Assembly: GCF_010093595.1 (NCBI RefSeq)
Contig: NW_022985442.1
Span: forward strand, 386,046 to 450,045
DNA from: Mytilinidion resinicola
Taxonomy: Eukaryota; Ascomycota; Dothideomycetes; Mytilinidiales; Mytilinidiaceae
DNA: 64,000 nucleotides
Direction of reading: 5' to 3'
The position numbers and the translations under genes were made by a program. The notes beneath the pieces are model-generated. The model did no database searches and was not told the DNA's origin. It saw only the letters and a list, made by a program, of their open reading frames with translations. Below are positions 1 to 11,173 of the stretch, one piece after another (the first letter of the stretch is position 1; each line of letters begins with the position of its first letter).

Positions 1-761
1 CCTCGTCGCTAACCAGCGAAGCCTTCAAAGCTCGCGGACCGAAGTACTCCTTGTTGACCCTCTCCATGAACATCTTCGTCCTCGTTATCGTCACGGCTGC
101 GGTGCCTGCTCCAGCAGCGAGGCCGATGCCAGCGCTAGCTGCTTGCGCCCAATGATGCGGACTGTGAGGTTCATTAGCCTTGTTTCACGCCATCGTATGG
201 GGCCAGCAAACTCACACAAACCCAATACCTTGCCCAACAACATTCAGAGCCTGCAGCGGCGCCGGTGCTGCCTGCGCGATCGCCAACGCATCGATGAAGG
301 CGACGAAGTGCTCAAGCTGGACATGGTGGCTCTGGAGCGCGTAGCTGTAGGCCCGCGTGAACGGCATGGGGCGGCCTAGGCGGGGGATGTCGACCTGTGG
401 GATTGCTACTGGCTTCTAAGGGCTCAATGGTCAGTGAAGCGACAGTTGTGGTGGAGATAGTACTAACGGCGAGCAGAGGCATGTGCGATAGAGGCGTGTT
501 TGGGCGAGGAGGGAGCCAGGATAGCTTTTGGGCTACTATTTCCTCATCGGAAGCCTCGATGACGGATTCCTCTGCTGGAGTGTTCTTCGTATTCGTTGCT
601 CCTGCACTCGACTGATGTTGGGAGTATGCTGGGTTGCTGGCATGATACTGCTCTAGCGTTGCTTCTAAAGTACTCCCGCGAGAGGCGGCATAGTAGCTGG
701 GTGGTAGCTCTGAAGAGCTTATCACGGGAGCACTACCATATGGGTAAGCTTGGTCGGACAT
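1..761 (-). CDS. Conserved fungal protein of unknown function, 3' part cut by window edge
   Basis: I do not know its function. Exons are 761-468, 415-216 and 161-<1, with introns 467-416 (GTTAGT..TTAG, 52 nt) and 215-162 (GTGAGT..CACAG, 54 nt, branch CTAAT); all joins keep frame. The first exon (98 codons) is polar and disordered, starting MSDQAYPYGSAP. The second starts KPVAIPQ, continues with a GRPMPFTRAYSYALQ stretch, and contains a FVAFIDALAIAQAAPAPLQ helix. The third has a small-residue stretch (AASAGIGLAAGAGTAA) followed by MFMERVNKEYFGPRALKASL. From memory, this order (disordered head, PVxIPQR, FI/LxFxDxLNxA helix, Gly/Ala-rich segment, FLxxxNxxxFxPRGL) recurs in many uncharacterised ascomycete proteins. 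The C terminus lies beyond coordinate 1. Confidence 0.75.
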
Positions 762-1684
762 GATGCGAACCGTTCATGTTCAATGCGAGGGAAAGAAAAG
801 CCAAAGGGTCGATAAACGATGAATGATGAAGTATAAGCAGTGGAGGGAGGCTTTGCGACGTTGATAAATTTGTCTCAATGCATAGAAGGAAGTAGATCCG
901 GGAAGACCAGCCTTATACTATTCATCCCATGTTCGATGCACTGCCCTCGTTCTTCATCACCCTCACTGGCTTTGATGATCTGATCGCAGAATGCACTGAA
1001 GGGGGCTTAGTGCCTTGCGGAATCGGAAGCTGATTCTCTTTATCTCGCGTTTGGTAGGCCGTCTAAGCACTCTGGCTATTTACTGTTTCAGGGAGCACCA
1101 GAGGCAGTGCCGTTCGGGGGTTAGCGTTCGTCCCAATTAGGTCCATTTTTCGACGCTTACCTTTCGACGTCATGGCGTGTGCACGTCCCCTCACCGTTTA
1201 TCAACGCGTACGATGTACATGTCATCAACTAAGAGCTGTGCAAACGGTGGTCCCTGGTTCTTCTGGACCTCTGGAAGATTTGGTGTCCACACTATCTTGA
1301 TCTCGTCCTTCTTACTGTATCAGCTCTCCCAGAGCGGGGACAGCCTGACAACTTGAAGGACTAGCGAGTATTCGAATTACAGTATCCAAAATTTATGGAG
1401 GGTTGCGAGAGGTTGGGATCCTAGTAAGAACCAAGCGGACAAACTCTCATACTATCAAATCTCTAGCAGAGAAGAAAACAATGTATTAGTGGAGAAAGAT
1501 AGACTTTACATAGTAAGAGAAATCTCAAATTTCAACCTTTCTGCTTATTCAATTTTACAACGGGGTACATATCCTGATCAAGTTGCTTGTTCTCAGATTA
1601 CTAACTTATCTCATCCAACTCAAGAAAATATTCCACCTTGCGCCCGATTCCCTTTGCTAAAACTTCTTCCAACAGCCTAGGCGC
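762..1684. other. Intergenic region
   Basis: No supportable gene. It holds the promoter of the minus-strand gene ending at 761 and the 3' flank of the GPI-protein gene. The only longer open frame (1489-1680, plus) lacks coding features. Confidence 0.6.
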
Positions 1685-2317
1685 TTAGAGCACAGCGACA
1701 ACACCCGCGAAACCTGCCAGGATTCCTGCTGCGGCCGCAAAAGCTGTCTGCTGGGCCGCTGCACCTGTGCTCGCAGAGTTGCTTCCCGACGCAGTCGCCG
1801 CGTTCGCTGCAGTCGCAGCACTTCCTGACTGTGACGTCGCAGCACCAGACTTCAACGTCGCGGCACTTTCTGACTTCGCCGTCGCGCCACAACTCGCCAG
1901 GCTGAGCAACGCGGTATTGCTCGCCACGACAGTCGGCAGACTCATAGTCGCCGCATACGGACACGCCGTCTTGTACGCCGACTCCCAGCTCTCCAGCTTC
2001 GCCGAGTTCTCTTTCGCCCACGAGCTGATGGCGCTTTTGTAGGAGGTGTATTCCGCGCCGGCGGCGCCGGTGAGGGAGGGGACTTCGCAGGGGTTCGTCC
2101 AAGTGGCGAGAGCGGAGAGGACGGCGGAGGGGGCCGTCGGGACGGCGAGGAGGCCTGAGGGCGGGATGCAGCCGGAGGGGATGAGGGTGTTTATGTCGAT
2201 GGAGCTGACGTCTTGGCGTCTTTCGACTTGGCGGATTTGGATGATTTCCGCATGGGGATGGGGAGAGGCGAGGACGGTGGCCGTGAAGAGGGTGGTCAGG
2301 AGGATTGTGGAGCGCAT
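1685..2317 (-). CDS. Secreted GPI-anchored-type surface protein, 210 aa
   Basis: Single-exon gene with an ATG start at 2317. A classic signal peptide (MRSTILLTTLFTATVLAS) is followed by a His/Pro stretch and a domain with four cysteines (SGCIPP, NPCEVP, TACPYA, LASCGA), probably two disulfides. Residues about 145-185 are a Ser/Ala/Thr-rich, likely O-glycosylated stalk. The protein ends in small residues plus a hydrophobic tail (AAAAGILAGFAGVVAVL), the usual layout of a GPI-attachment signal. I infer a cell-wall or plasma-membrane surface protein. There is no enzyme motif, and the family is not recognised. It resembles many small ascomycete GPI proteins found next to unrelated genes, so the neighbours say little about its job. 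Confidence 0.75.
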   Translation of the reverse strand: MRSTILLTTLFTATVLASPHPHAEIIQIRQVERRQDVSSIDINTLIPSGCIPPSGLLAVPTAPSAVLSALATWTNPCEVPSLTGAAGAEYTSYKSAISSWAKENSAKLESWESAYKTACPYAATMSLPTVVASNTALLSLASCGATAKSESAATLKSGAATSQSGSAATAANAATASGSNSASTGAAAQQTAFAAAAGILAGFAGVVAVL

Positions 2318-2982
2318 TTTGAATTGAGTTGAAGGAGTGGATATAGGGAATAAAGGAGGGAGTTGAAAGTTCAGATTGTTTTCAAAAGGTCTTGGGGGAG
2401 AATTGAAGACTGCGTAGAGCGGGGCGAGAAGGCAGGAAAGGGGGAATATATGTAGTGCTTTTTACGTAGAAAGGAAATTGTCTAAGCGCCTGGTTTTCTG
2501 GAGCGTAAATAGGCGAAGCATTTTGATGCATTTTAGTGGCCGCAACTCTAAGCCATTGAAGCTTTTTTAAGCACCTGCATGGGCTGACCTGGGTTGAGCT
2601 GAAGGAAGCTCGTTTCCCCAATTTCGTATTTGGCCGTTCAAGGGTGAAGCTGAAAATGTGTGGCGGCGCCCCTGCATCGAACTAGCCAACCGTCGCATCG
2701 CTCTTCGTCCCCAACATACTTTGTAGCGAACGCCGTATTCTATACGACTTGGCGTCATGACAGGTTATCTGAGGAGAAGGCTGTGAGGAGGCTGTGAGCA
2801 GGTCAGGTTTCTGTAGCACTTGATTCGGGATTGACTGAGATGTGCCTACTGCAGCGAACCGGGCGAGTGGGTCGTGCAAAGTAGAGTTCATAGCTGCTAA
2901 AAGCGGTTAGCGGCTAACTACAGTAAATTCCTTCAGCCCGACGCGGTTGGCGTGAAACAGCCCGCCAGGCCGCTTCTCAAGC
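2318..2982. other. Divergent intergenic region
   Basis: Lies between the GPI-protein gene (minus) and the HET gene (plus), so both promoters must be here. Overlapping minus-strand open frames (2382-2891) show no recognisable protein features and are taken as chance. Confidence 0.6.
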
Positions 2983-5324
2983 ATGGCCTCTGAATCTCTC
3001 TGCTCTCGATGCTGTGAACTACCATTTGAAGCCCTCTTCTTCGGACCGTTTTCTCGCCACAATGAGCAACTACTGCTTAAACCCCTCCATGATGTATGGA
3101 AAACACGAAATTGCCTGTTCTGTGGCCTCGTCAAAGATCTCCTCGGAGCACACTTTGGCACGGAATACATCGAGGCAAGGCTTGCGGATGGTCACTATGA
3201 AGATATAGTACTGTATCGCACGCCACTGGACGTTTCGTTCGACAGGTTCAATGGCTCTACGGACGTCGATATGTCATGCTATCTCGAGGTCGGGTTTCGC
3301 ACTCCGGACCATCTTCACGGCAAACAGCGTTACATCACCCGTGAGGACAGAATGAGAAATGATAACTTCAATCGAGATTGGGTGATGTCTTCAATATTCG
3401 CCATCCAGGACTCGGAGCAAGAAACGTCAAAGAGGCTTCCTGGCCGTTATGTGGATCCCGAGAGAGCGAACTGGCACCTTATCAAGTGTTGGTACTCGGC
3501 CTGTTTGAGTTCTCATGATGTGAATGAGAAAAAGAGCAATACTGAATTTCGCTCACACTTGAGAGTCGTTGACGTCGAAAGTGCATGCGTTGTACCGTGC
3601 CCGCCCGACGCTCCCTACATAGCCCTGAGTTATCAATGGGGCACAGATCAGAAGATTAAGTTGAAGAAAGAATCTATAAGTATCATGACCACGCCAGGCT
3701 TCTTCAACACGGCAGACGGCCAGCCAGCGCAAACCATTCGGGACGCCATGACCGTGGTGCAGCAATTAGGGTACAGGTTCGCCTGGATCGACGCCCTATG
3801 CATTGTACAGGACGATGTCGAGAACGTCATTGAGAACGTAGATCGAGTGGATCAGGTCTACCAAGGAGCGCATCTCACTATCGTGGCAGCCGCTGGCCAA
3901 AATGCTTACCACGGCCTCCCAGGAGTCTCGACCTCACGGACGGAACGTCAGCTACGCGTCCTCATCAAAGGTATCACGATCTCCAGCATGCTCGAGAATG
4001 CAAACAGAGCCATTACTTTTACGCGATGGAATACACGTGGGTGGACGTATCAAGAGCGCCTTCTATCTAAGAGACTCGTTACATTCACAGCTTCTCAGGT
4101 ATTTTACCAATGTGATCGGGGCTGCGACTTTCAGGAACAGTACCCATGCACACCCGCCAAAGACTTCACTCACACCGTGCTTGATCCGCTCGCAAGGCTC
4201 GATCTCGAGAACCGGAATATCTGGGATGTGTATGCCATCGCAGTCGCAGAGTACACCAGACGGTCCCTTACTGATCCAATGGACAAGCTGCGCGCTTTGA
4301 GCGGTATCTTAAATTACCTCCAGCAACCATTCGGAGCACCCTTCTTGTGTGGTATTCCTTCTACTCTCTTCGATGTTGGATTGCTTTGGAAGCCGCTTGG
4401 CCTTTGTAGCCGTAACAACTCCATATTTCCTAGTTGGTCATGGGCTGGTTGGGATGGCGCTGTATTCTATGAGTTGACAGATTCCCAGAGAATATGTGTG
4501 AATGCGTTATCAGTCAGGCTGAAATAAAATCACTGGACGAAGATTTTCGTATATGTTCCGAAATCACTTCCGAGGCAAACGTTCCGTTCCTGAATTATGA
4601 TACCTCAAAATGGCACCGGAAATTTGACGAAGAAGAGCTCGAGATCGAGTACGAAAATCTTGACTCAAAGTACTCAAAATACCGCTACCCACGTCCGCTC
4701 TCGCTCCCTAGCAGTCCAGATCTCAGAATCTCCTCGCGACCGACTTCGACAATCCTAAACATCTCCGCTAAAGTAGCGAAGTTCTGGTTGACCGAGGAAC
4801 ATTCCTTTATGACAGATCCACTATTCGGCGTCAAAGCAGCGTGCAAAAAAGGAGTTCACGAATTATGCTACCTCGCCATCTCAGACGACCAGCAACGAAT
4901 GGCCGGCACAATCATAGTCAGTGGCGCCCTTTTGCCTCAACTAGTCAACAAGAAGCACAGATTCCTTGGACTTTCACGCTCAACACTGTATCGCATCGAT
5001 GATGACCCATCTTGGGATCCTATCACACATACTTTCCAACACTGGGACAAGCAAAAACCTCCACTCGGAGTCGAGAATGGTAAGGAGAATCCGAGAATCT
5101 ATGCTCAGCCGGGACAGTCTTCATTTCTTGCGGATGATGATGTGGAGTCCAATAACGATTTTTTTGATAAGAGGTATTTCAGCGATCAAGTGTTCTGGCC
5201 GGCGGTTAATGTCCTCTTGTTGTCGGAAGAGAAGGGGGGTGGTGTGGAGAGACTAGGCGTTGGCAAGATACATATCGATGCCTTTAACCCTGTTGCAGTA
5301 CAGGAGCAGATACTCTTGGGATGA
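2983..5324 (+). CDS. HET-domain protein (heterokaryon-incompatibility family)
   Basis: The N terminus MASESLCSRCCELPFEALF is followed by a paired-cysteine segment (NCLFCGLVKDLL), the usual head of long fungal HET proteins. The HET core follows: YIALSYQWGT near residue 213, FAWIDALCIVQDD near 266, then the GAHLTIVAAAG and RGWTYQERLLSKR motifs, and PSWSWAGW near 485. The first frame closes at 4527, while clear coding continues in another frame to 5324. An intron at 4496-4542 (GTGTGA..GAAG, 47 nt, branch-like CTGAA) joins the two in frame; a frameshift is the alternative, because this intron's signals are weak. The joined protein would be about 765 aa. HET domains trigger cell death on non-self contact in Neurospora and Podospora; a role for this copy is inferred only from the family. 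Confidence 0.85.
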
Positions 5325-5806
5325 TCTTCCACCCTCAGAAGTGGCCATGTACAACAGATAAGCCGAAATACATCTAAAACATCTACAACGTAAAGTAGAA
5401 CGAACGACCAAGCGCACTACCCCTTTACCTCCTCATTATTCATCGGACTTGTCAACATCACGGTAAAGCCTTCAGTCCTCATTTCACAACGCGGATCCAT
5501 CGGATGCTCCGGTGTAGACCCTTCTCGTCTCTTCTGGCGTCTACGCAATATTAGTCAATATTCAGATGATACCTAGGTACACTTCATGCAATAAGCTGTT
5601 GCTTTGTCGAGAGCAGGCGAGCATATTCTCTCTCTCTCATAGAGTTTACACTAACTGAGATACAAATACAGGTATCTATCCCTAAATCAATATTCAAGAC
5701 CGTGGAATTGACAACATAGAATCTCATTTCACATAAACCGATAACCCGAACCTTTGAACATCTCCCGCTCCAGATCCGGCGCACCAGCCTTCACCCTCCG
5801 CATCCC
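5325..5806. other. Convergent intergenic region
   Basis: 3' ends of the HET gene and of the secreted-protein gene face each other. No gene seen. Confidence 0.6.
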
Positions 5807-6468
5807 TCAGCTATCATGGGGCGTGCAGTCCTCGGGACATATGAGCGACGGGTGTCCCGGATCAGCCCAATTCTGCACGTTCCCGCAAGTGCACACATCA
5901 TACGTCCACTTGCCGTTGCCAGACGAGTCCTTGATCGGAATAAGGAACTCAAACTGCTTGCCCTCCTCGCCGCCGTCGTCCTGCGAGATGCGGTCGACAT
6001 CGCAGCTCTCGTCGTTGTTCTGCTGGTGCAGGTGGCCCTTGACGTGCGACACGCTCGGCACGATGGCCATGCTGCAGTGCCAGGCGCCCTCGGGACACTT
6101 GGCCGACGTGCCCTCACCGACGCTGTCGGTGACAGTCTCAGAGACCGACGCGGAGATGCCGGCGGAGAGTCCTCCAGCGCTTATGCCAAGATCGCCGCCC
6201 ACCGTCCATGTGGTGCTGACGGAGTGTGATTCGGTGACGCTGATTGCTGCCGACGGTTAGCTGCTAAGGAAGAGTACACGGGTGGGGGACACGTACTGTC
6301 GCCGCCTGGAATGGACAGTCCAATCTGCCAGGGGGTGCCAGTGATTTCTTCGCTACTGTCGACTAGCGGGCAGAAGTAAACGGGGTCGTAGATGATCTGG
6401 GGAGCGGGAGCAGCTACGGCCGCGATTGAGAGGAACGCAGATGCGGCAAAGATCTCAGCCAAAAGCAT
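5807..6468 (-). CDS. Small secreted protein, 203 aa
   Basis: Two exons, 6468-6297 and 6246-5807, flank a 50-nt intron (GTACGT..GGCAG, branch CTAAC); the join gives 612 nt in frame. I chose the ATG at 6468 because it starts a good signal peptide (MLLAEIFAASAFLSIAAVAA, cut after APA); the longer frame from 6549 adds an unlikely leader. The mature protein has a Ser/Thr/Gly-rich middle (SVSTTWTVGGDLGISAGGLS) of alternating polar residues, suggesting beta-strands, then six or more cysteines including CPEGAWHCSMA and CTCG. From memory, related ascomycete secreted proteins share a TW.VGG..G..S.GLS..S pattern followed by CP.G.W.C. Function is unknown. It could be an effector-like or wall-associated protein, but no motif decides this. 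Confidence 0.75.
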
Positions 6469-8170
6469 GATGAGGCCTGGAAAGCTTTTGACTTTTGAGA
6501 TAGGATGAGATGCTGAGGAGAGGCCTAGGAGAGGCTGAGGAGATTCCAAGGAGACACTGAAGAGATACTGAGTAAATAGACGGAATTGCGAATGTGTTGG
6601 CGATGCTGATGATAGACGACCACCATGAAGTCTTTATACACATCAAAGAGACCCCCGTACAGGTAGAAGTACAGGTATGTCCGCTGGTGCAACAAGCAAA
6701 ACGTCATCTTACAGCGCTGAAATTGTCTCCCCATCTACACGAAGTCGCGGTAGGATTCTAACTATGCCTTGCCAAGTGCCAAGTTGTCGATAGGATTCTC
6801 CTAGGCTAGAAAAGAGCCTCACACAAGACGGATGCTGCAGATCTATTGCTGTATTGTGAGTAGGTGCTAACATGAAGGAGTTCATCCTGGAGAGGTACAA
6901 CAAGATGGAACGGGGAGTGTCCTAGACCTGGTATACTAGTGATGGCGGAGTCGGAGTAAATGCGTCGATCGCCCGCGCTTGTTTTTCTTTAAAGAATTCC
7001 GCCTTTGCCGTTACCCAATGAATAGACAATGTATTTCCACTTCTTGAACAGCCCAGGGCTCATTTACTTCATATACTTAACAGTAAAAGAGGGCAGATTT
7101 TAGTGATAGAGATCTCAGCGTCTCACTCTGTGCTCTAATGGGTGATATTTGTGTAGCTGTTTCAAGCGGGCATGAAGTGCGAGGTGCGACAGTACGTAAA
7201 CATTGGGGGCGTTATGAGGATCCCAACATACCTTCCTAGATAGAGACCAACAAGCCTTCCTACTTCAGGATAGTCGTAGTCACAGCCTTGCGGAGTTTTC
7301 TTTTTTATACACTCGGGACGGTTCGGTTATCAACCTCCGGACATATAGTTACCATCACGCTGGAATAGTTTAATAAGTGGCGCATTTCGTGGAACGCATA
7401 TGACGTACCTGGGTAGAACGATGTTTCAAGTATGTAGGTAATAGACTTGGCGACGACTATTATTAGTAAAGAGCAACACGATGCGCCCCATACCCGATCA
7501 CACCCTTGCCAAATCTGTTTCCGCCACTTCGTGTGTAAGGCTTGGCCTCCCCACCCTCCACTCCAACCAACAACAGCCCCGGTCTAGCATACGGCCGAGC
7601 CTCAAGTCAGCTGAAGTGTTTTGCGGGTCAGTCGTGGAGATGTGGAGAAGTGGGAGAAGATGGAAACCCGAGTGCCTGCGGCGTGAAATCCCCGCTAAAG
7701 CATGGAGATGTGGAGAAACGAAGAGAAAATGGGAACTGAGCGCCCGCATGAGAATCTCGGCAAAGTGTTCTCTGTAGAGGTCGATGGCTGCTAAGTTATT
7801 ATGCCACGACGAGCGTGCACGCGACAAACTGCTGTTCCTGTCAAGTGGTAGCTTGGCTGTAATCTGAGGCCATAAGGCACAGAACGCGAGATTCTGGTCC
7901 AAGATTAATCGCTGCCCCGTCCCTCTAGGAAGCAGGTAGACCATTCGTATGTAACTCGGAACGCCCTCTAAGGCGTCTTGCTAAGACGCCTGCGAAAGAA
8001 AGCAAGTGTTCGACGGATTTGGATTGATGCCATTTGCAGATAGAATATTCTCATTGAACCACAATGAAGCACCTCGGAACGTTGAGGTTTGCACTTCGAA
8101 TTCTCGACAGCTTTAATTGTGAGGACAGGGCCAGCCCACGCAAGCTACAGGTCTGCAATGAGTGCGATGT
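6469..8170. other. Gene-poor region with an imperfect tandem repeat
   Basis: No supportable gene in about 1.7 kb. An imperfect repeat of about 65 bp occurs twice head to tail at 7634-7700 and 7702-7766; both copies start TGGAGATGTGGAGAA and later carry a GC-rich GAAATCCCCGC / GAATCTCGGC part. The 148-aa minus-strand frame 7498-7944 covers these repeats and shows no recognisable features. Confidence 0.5.
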
Positions 8171-8581
8171 TCAAGCTAGACCGTCCTCCATCGCACGATA
8201 GGTCGTGCGAGAATGTTGAGAACCCAAACTGTACGAAATAGCCTCGTATCCCCGTTTATGGTCAACATCGAGTAGGGTTTCGTTGCGACATCGTGAACTA
8301 GATCGCAGAGAGTTGGAGACGAAAGATTTGCCGCTGGATAAAGCTCGAGTATGATAGGAATGGACTTGAGGCAGTGGTGCTGAGGTAAGATAAAACATAC
8401 GTGTACAATTGATCGGAAAAGGTCTTCGGCGATTCCAAGATTGAACGAAGCTGGAGATGCGTATTTGCCAAGCACGCATCATGTGACCATCAAAGAGATT
8501 TCCTTCCCTCCCAGTGCCATCGTTGATATCTCTGACAGTTTTGTTATCTACTTGAGAAAAACCGTGAATTCTACAATCCAT
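8171..8581 (-). pseudogene. Relic fragment of a HET domain
   Basis: This minus-strand frame ends with a segment reading GYEAISYSLGSQHSRTT, which matches the first conserved block of HET domains (consensus YEALSYxWGS); the preceding residues resemble the usual (L)xxLDDxPxYEALSY lead-in. It stops 13 residues later, and no second HET block (LWIDALCINQ) follows, so at most a short piece of a HET gene remains. It lies upstream of, and opposite to, the uS7m gene, whose promoter overlaps it. The match rests on about 20 residues and could be chance. Confidence 0.35.
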
Positions 8582-8710
8582 CAGCTTTGTCCGTTGTTCT
8601 ATATATTTAAGTCATGGCATCATCTTGTGATGCACGTGACCTCGTCAATTTGGACGTCTAGGAATCTTCATCGCACCCGTCTCCTAGACCACGACCACAC
8701 ACGTCCCATC

Positions 8711-9876
8711 ATGCCTCCCCGATTAAACCTCCTCACTGTTCCGCGAACAATCGCATACCGACCAAAGGTTGCCGCCTCTTCCCTACGCAATGGCGCCCTG
8801 ACAAGGACATCACCACTATATCGCAACTACTCCGACTCGAAAGACACCCTGGGAGCAGACCGATCCAAGGACCCCACAACTCAGCCATTGGGTGGCGTCA
8901 GTGAGGAGGCGGCCAAGACGGCTGATATAACAGGTTCGAAAGGCCCTGAGCTGGAGCAGGGAACGCCGGTAGAAGAGGTGCGTTTCCCCAATACAATCTG
9001 CTTGCCGGAGGAATATGCAATTGACCAATGCAATATAGATCGTGAAAGACGATAAGGAAGCGCAATCAAAACTCCCGAAGGTGATGCAAGATAGCATCAA
9101 GAGCCATGGACCCAAAGGCTCGCGGTCTTTCTCCACCTCCGCCAGGCGCTGCGACTTTCAAACCGAGGGACTCATCCACGCGGAGATGCCACCACCACTG
9201 GCTTCCATGCCTCCCGGCGTGAAGTTTGGGCTACCCACACTGCCAGTCCCAGCGGATGCGCATTTGAAGTATCGTTATGACCCTGCGGTGAAGCTGTTCA
9301 CCAATCTGATTATGGAGCACGGGAAGCTGAGTGTCGCGCAACGGGTACGCCAATAGTCATCTATCACAATCACACTATTCAAGAGAACGGGGTCTTCATT
9401 GCTAGGTTGATTTGAGCTAACAGCTGTCTATATCATAGAATATGGCCCTAATTCTCACCCACCTCCGGACCTCTCCTCCTCCGACTATCTCTCCACTAAG
9501 ACCGCTTCTCCCCGGAAGCCCGCCTCCTTCCCATCTTCCTCTAAACCCGACGCTCTACCTCACACTCGCCATTGACTCGATCGCGCCACTTCTCCGTATC
9601 AGGTCGCAGAAGGGTGCGGCTGGTGGAGGTGTGGCTTTACAGATCCCTGTGCCTCTGGGTCTACGGCAGCGAAGAAGAATTGCCGTCGAGTGGATCCTCG
9701 CAGCTGCGACAAAGCGGAAGAATCGGGGAAGTGGCAAGGGCGGATTCGCGTTGAGACTGGCGGAAGAAATCATTTCGGTTGTGGAGGGCAAGAGCAGTGT
9801 GTGGGAGAAGAGGGGCATGATTCACAAGCAGGGTGTGGCAGCACGAGCGAATTTGAAGTTGGGCATCAGGCGGTAA
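8711..9876 (+). CDS. RSM7: Mitochondrial small-subunit ribosomal protein uS7m
   Basis: Three exons, 8711-8977, 9039-9344 and 9439-9876, with introns of 61 nt (GTGCGT..ATATAG) and 94 nt (GTACGC..CATAG), all in phase 0, give 336 aa. The C-terminal half is a clear S7 domain: a YDPAVKLFTNLIMEHGKLSVAQR block, then LQIPVPLGLRQRRRIAVEWIL, GGFALRLAEEIISVVEGKSSVWEKR and GVAARANLKL. uS7m binds the 3' domain of the small-subunit rRNA in the mitochondrial ribosome. The first residues (MPPRLNLLTVPRTIAYRPK) are Arg-rich and lack acidic residues, as expected of a mitochondrial presequence. Residues about 109-121 (GSRSFSTSARR) look like a second, internal presequence-type stretch. Yeast calls this protein Rsm7. 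Confidence 0.93.
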
Positions 9877-11173
9877 GGGCGTGGGATTCTGGTGATTATA
9901 CTTGGAGTGGGGCATTCTGGTGTCTTGGAAAATTGGTGGCTGTAAATATACATAAATGTTCGTCTTATCAGGGCACGTGGGAAACGCGTGCTGTTATTGA
10001 GTTCACACTCGGAGCTTGAGTACGTTTACTCTGCTTTCACGGGTTGGAGTGAAAAGATTCACAGGCAGGTCTTGGTGATGCATTGAGAAATGTTCACTCC
10101 ATTCCCACGTCTAATTCCGAGATCTAGCCTTGCACCTACCCTTTGTACTGTACAGTGTTCAACGATTCTCTTACCAACCAATACAGCTAGACTCACCAGC
10201 CTCAGTACGATTCAACTTATCAGAAAAATTAATGGCTACCCAGATGCATCGACGCTTGTAACACAGCTTACCGGAATCTATAAGCATTACGTGAAGGAGA
10301 AGTCTCGGCATTACCCTCGATATCAGATCCGAATATGCCTATAGCCAAGAGATATGCCGCCAGGCTGCCGGGAATAACCGGAGGCTGCTTGACGCTGTAA
10401 ATGTGAATGCTGGGGCCTGGTATCCAGTGTGTTTTATATTGCTGCTAGTGTGTACCAACGGTAATAAATGAAGCTCTTTCAGGCCTATACCAATTCAAAA
10501 TGCTCGTGAAATGCTTCCCTAAAGCTTCATGGCTCGGGTTGAGCGTTCCTTTTCCTGCATGGTGCCAAGAGCTGAAGCGACTAACCCCTCCCTCAACACC
10601 GTGCCCGGGAGCTGCGACTAGGTCCAAAGACGACGACGACTATCTGCCCGACACTACGCCCGCCTGTTCTGACTCCCGCCATTCTGCCTCCGCCGCCCCC
10701 AGCTTCTCTATGTCGTTCTCATCCAGCACTGGACAACCTCTGTTCTCCGACAGCGGCTAACACGCGCATGCCCTCAGCCCTGGGAGCCCCCCGCCCTCGT
10801 TGACCCAGTCTTGAATAATAGTGCCTTAGCCGGACCATTGCTACCCAGAGCTCTGCTAGCAACCGCTAGCATTCACCCTTCGCTGAGTCGAAAGCTCTCT
10901 CGATGATGCAGTAACGGACAGACTCACAGTTCGCGATACGAGCCCCTCCCTGCCACGCAGTCACTCCACACCCGCAAACGACCCGCCGCAGTACCGCCGC
11001 CTTTCTCTCCGGAACTACAGCAAGCTCCCGTGCCGCTACAACCGTTTACTCGACTATCACATTCACTACGACACCTCCAAACAGCCTCAGGGCCCCCCAG
11101 AGCAGTCGTCGGAACTCTCCGACAGCCTTGCTAGAGCCCTCGTACCCCGCCACGCGAACTTTCTACACCCGCC
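9877..11173. other. Long promoter / 5' leader of the stress-protein gene
   Basis: No supportable gene. From about 10540 the plus strand is increasingly C/T-rich, with many CCGCC and CTCTC runs, as is common in long 5' leaders of filamentous-fungal regulatory genes. The short open frames here have no coding features. Confidence 0.5.

Noticed and set aside
7498..7944. 148-codon minus-strand frame with an ATG
   Set aside because: It spans an imperfect DNA tandem repeat and has no coding features or conserved motifs.
9690..10019. Frames overlapping the end of uS7m
   Set aside because: Shadow frames of the conserved S7 C terminus.
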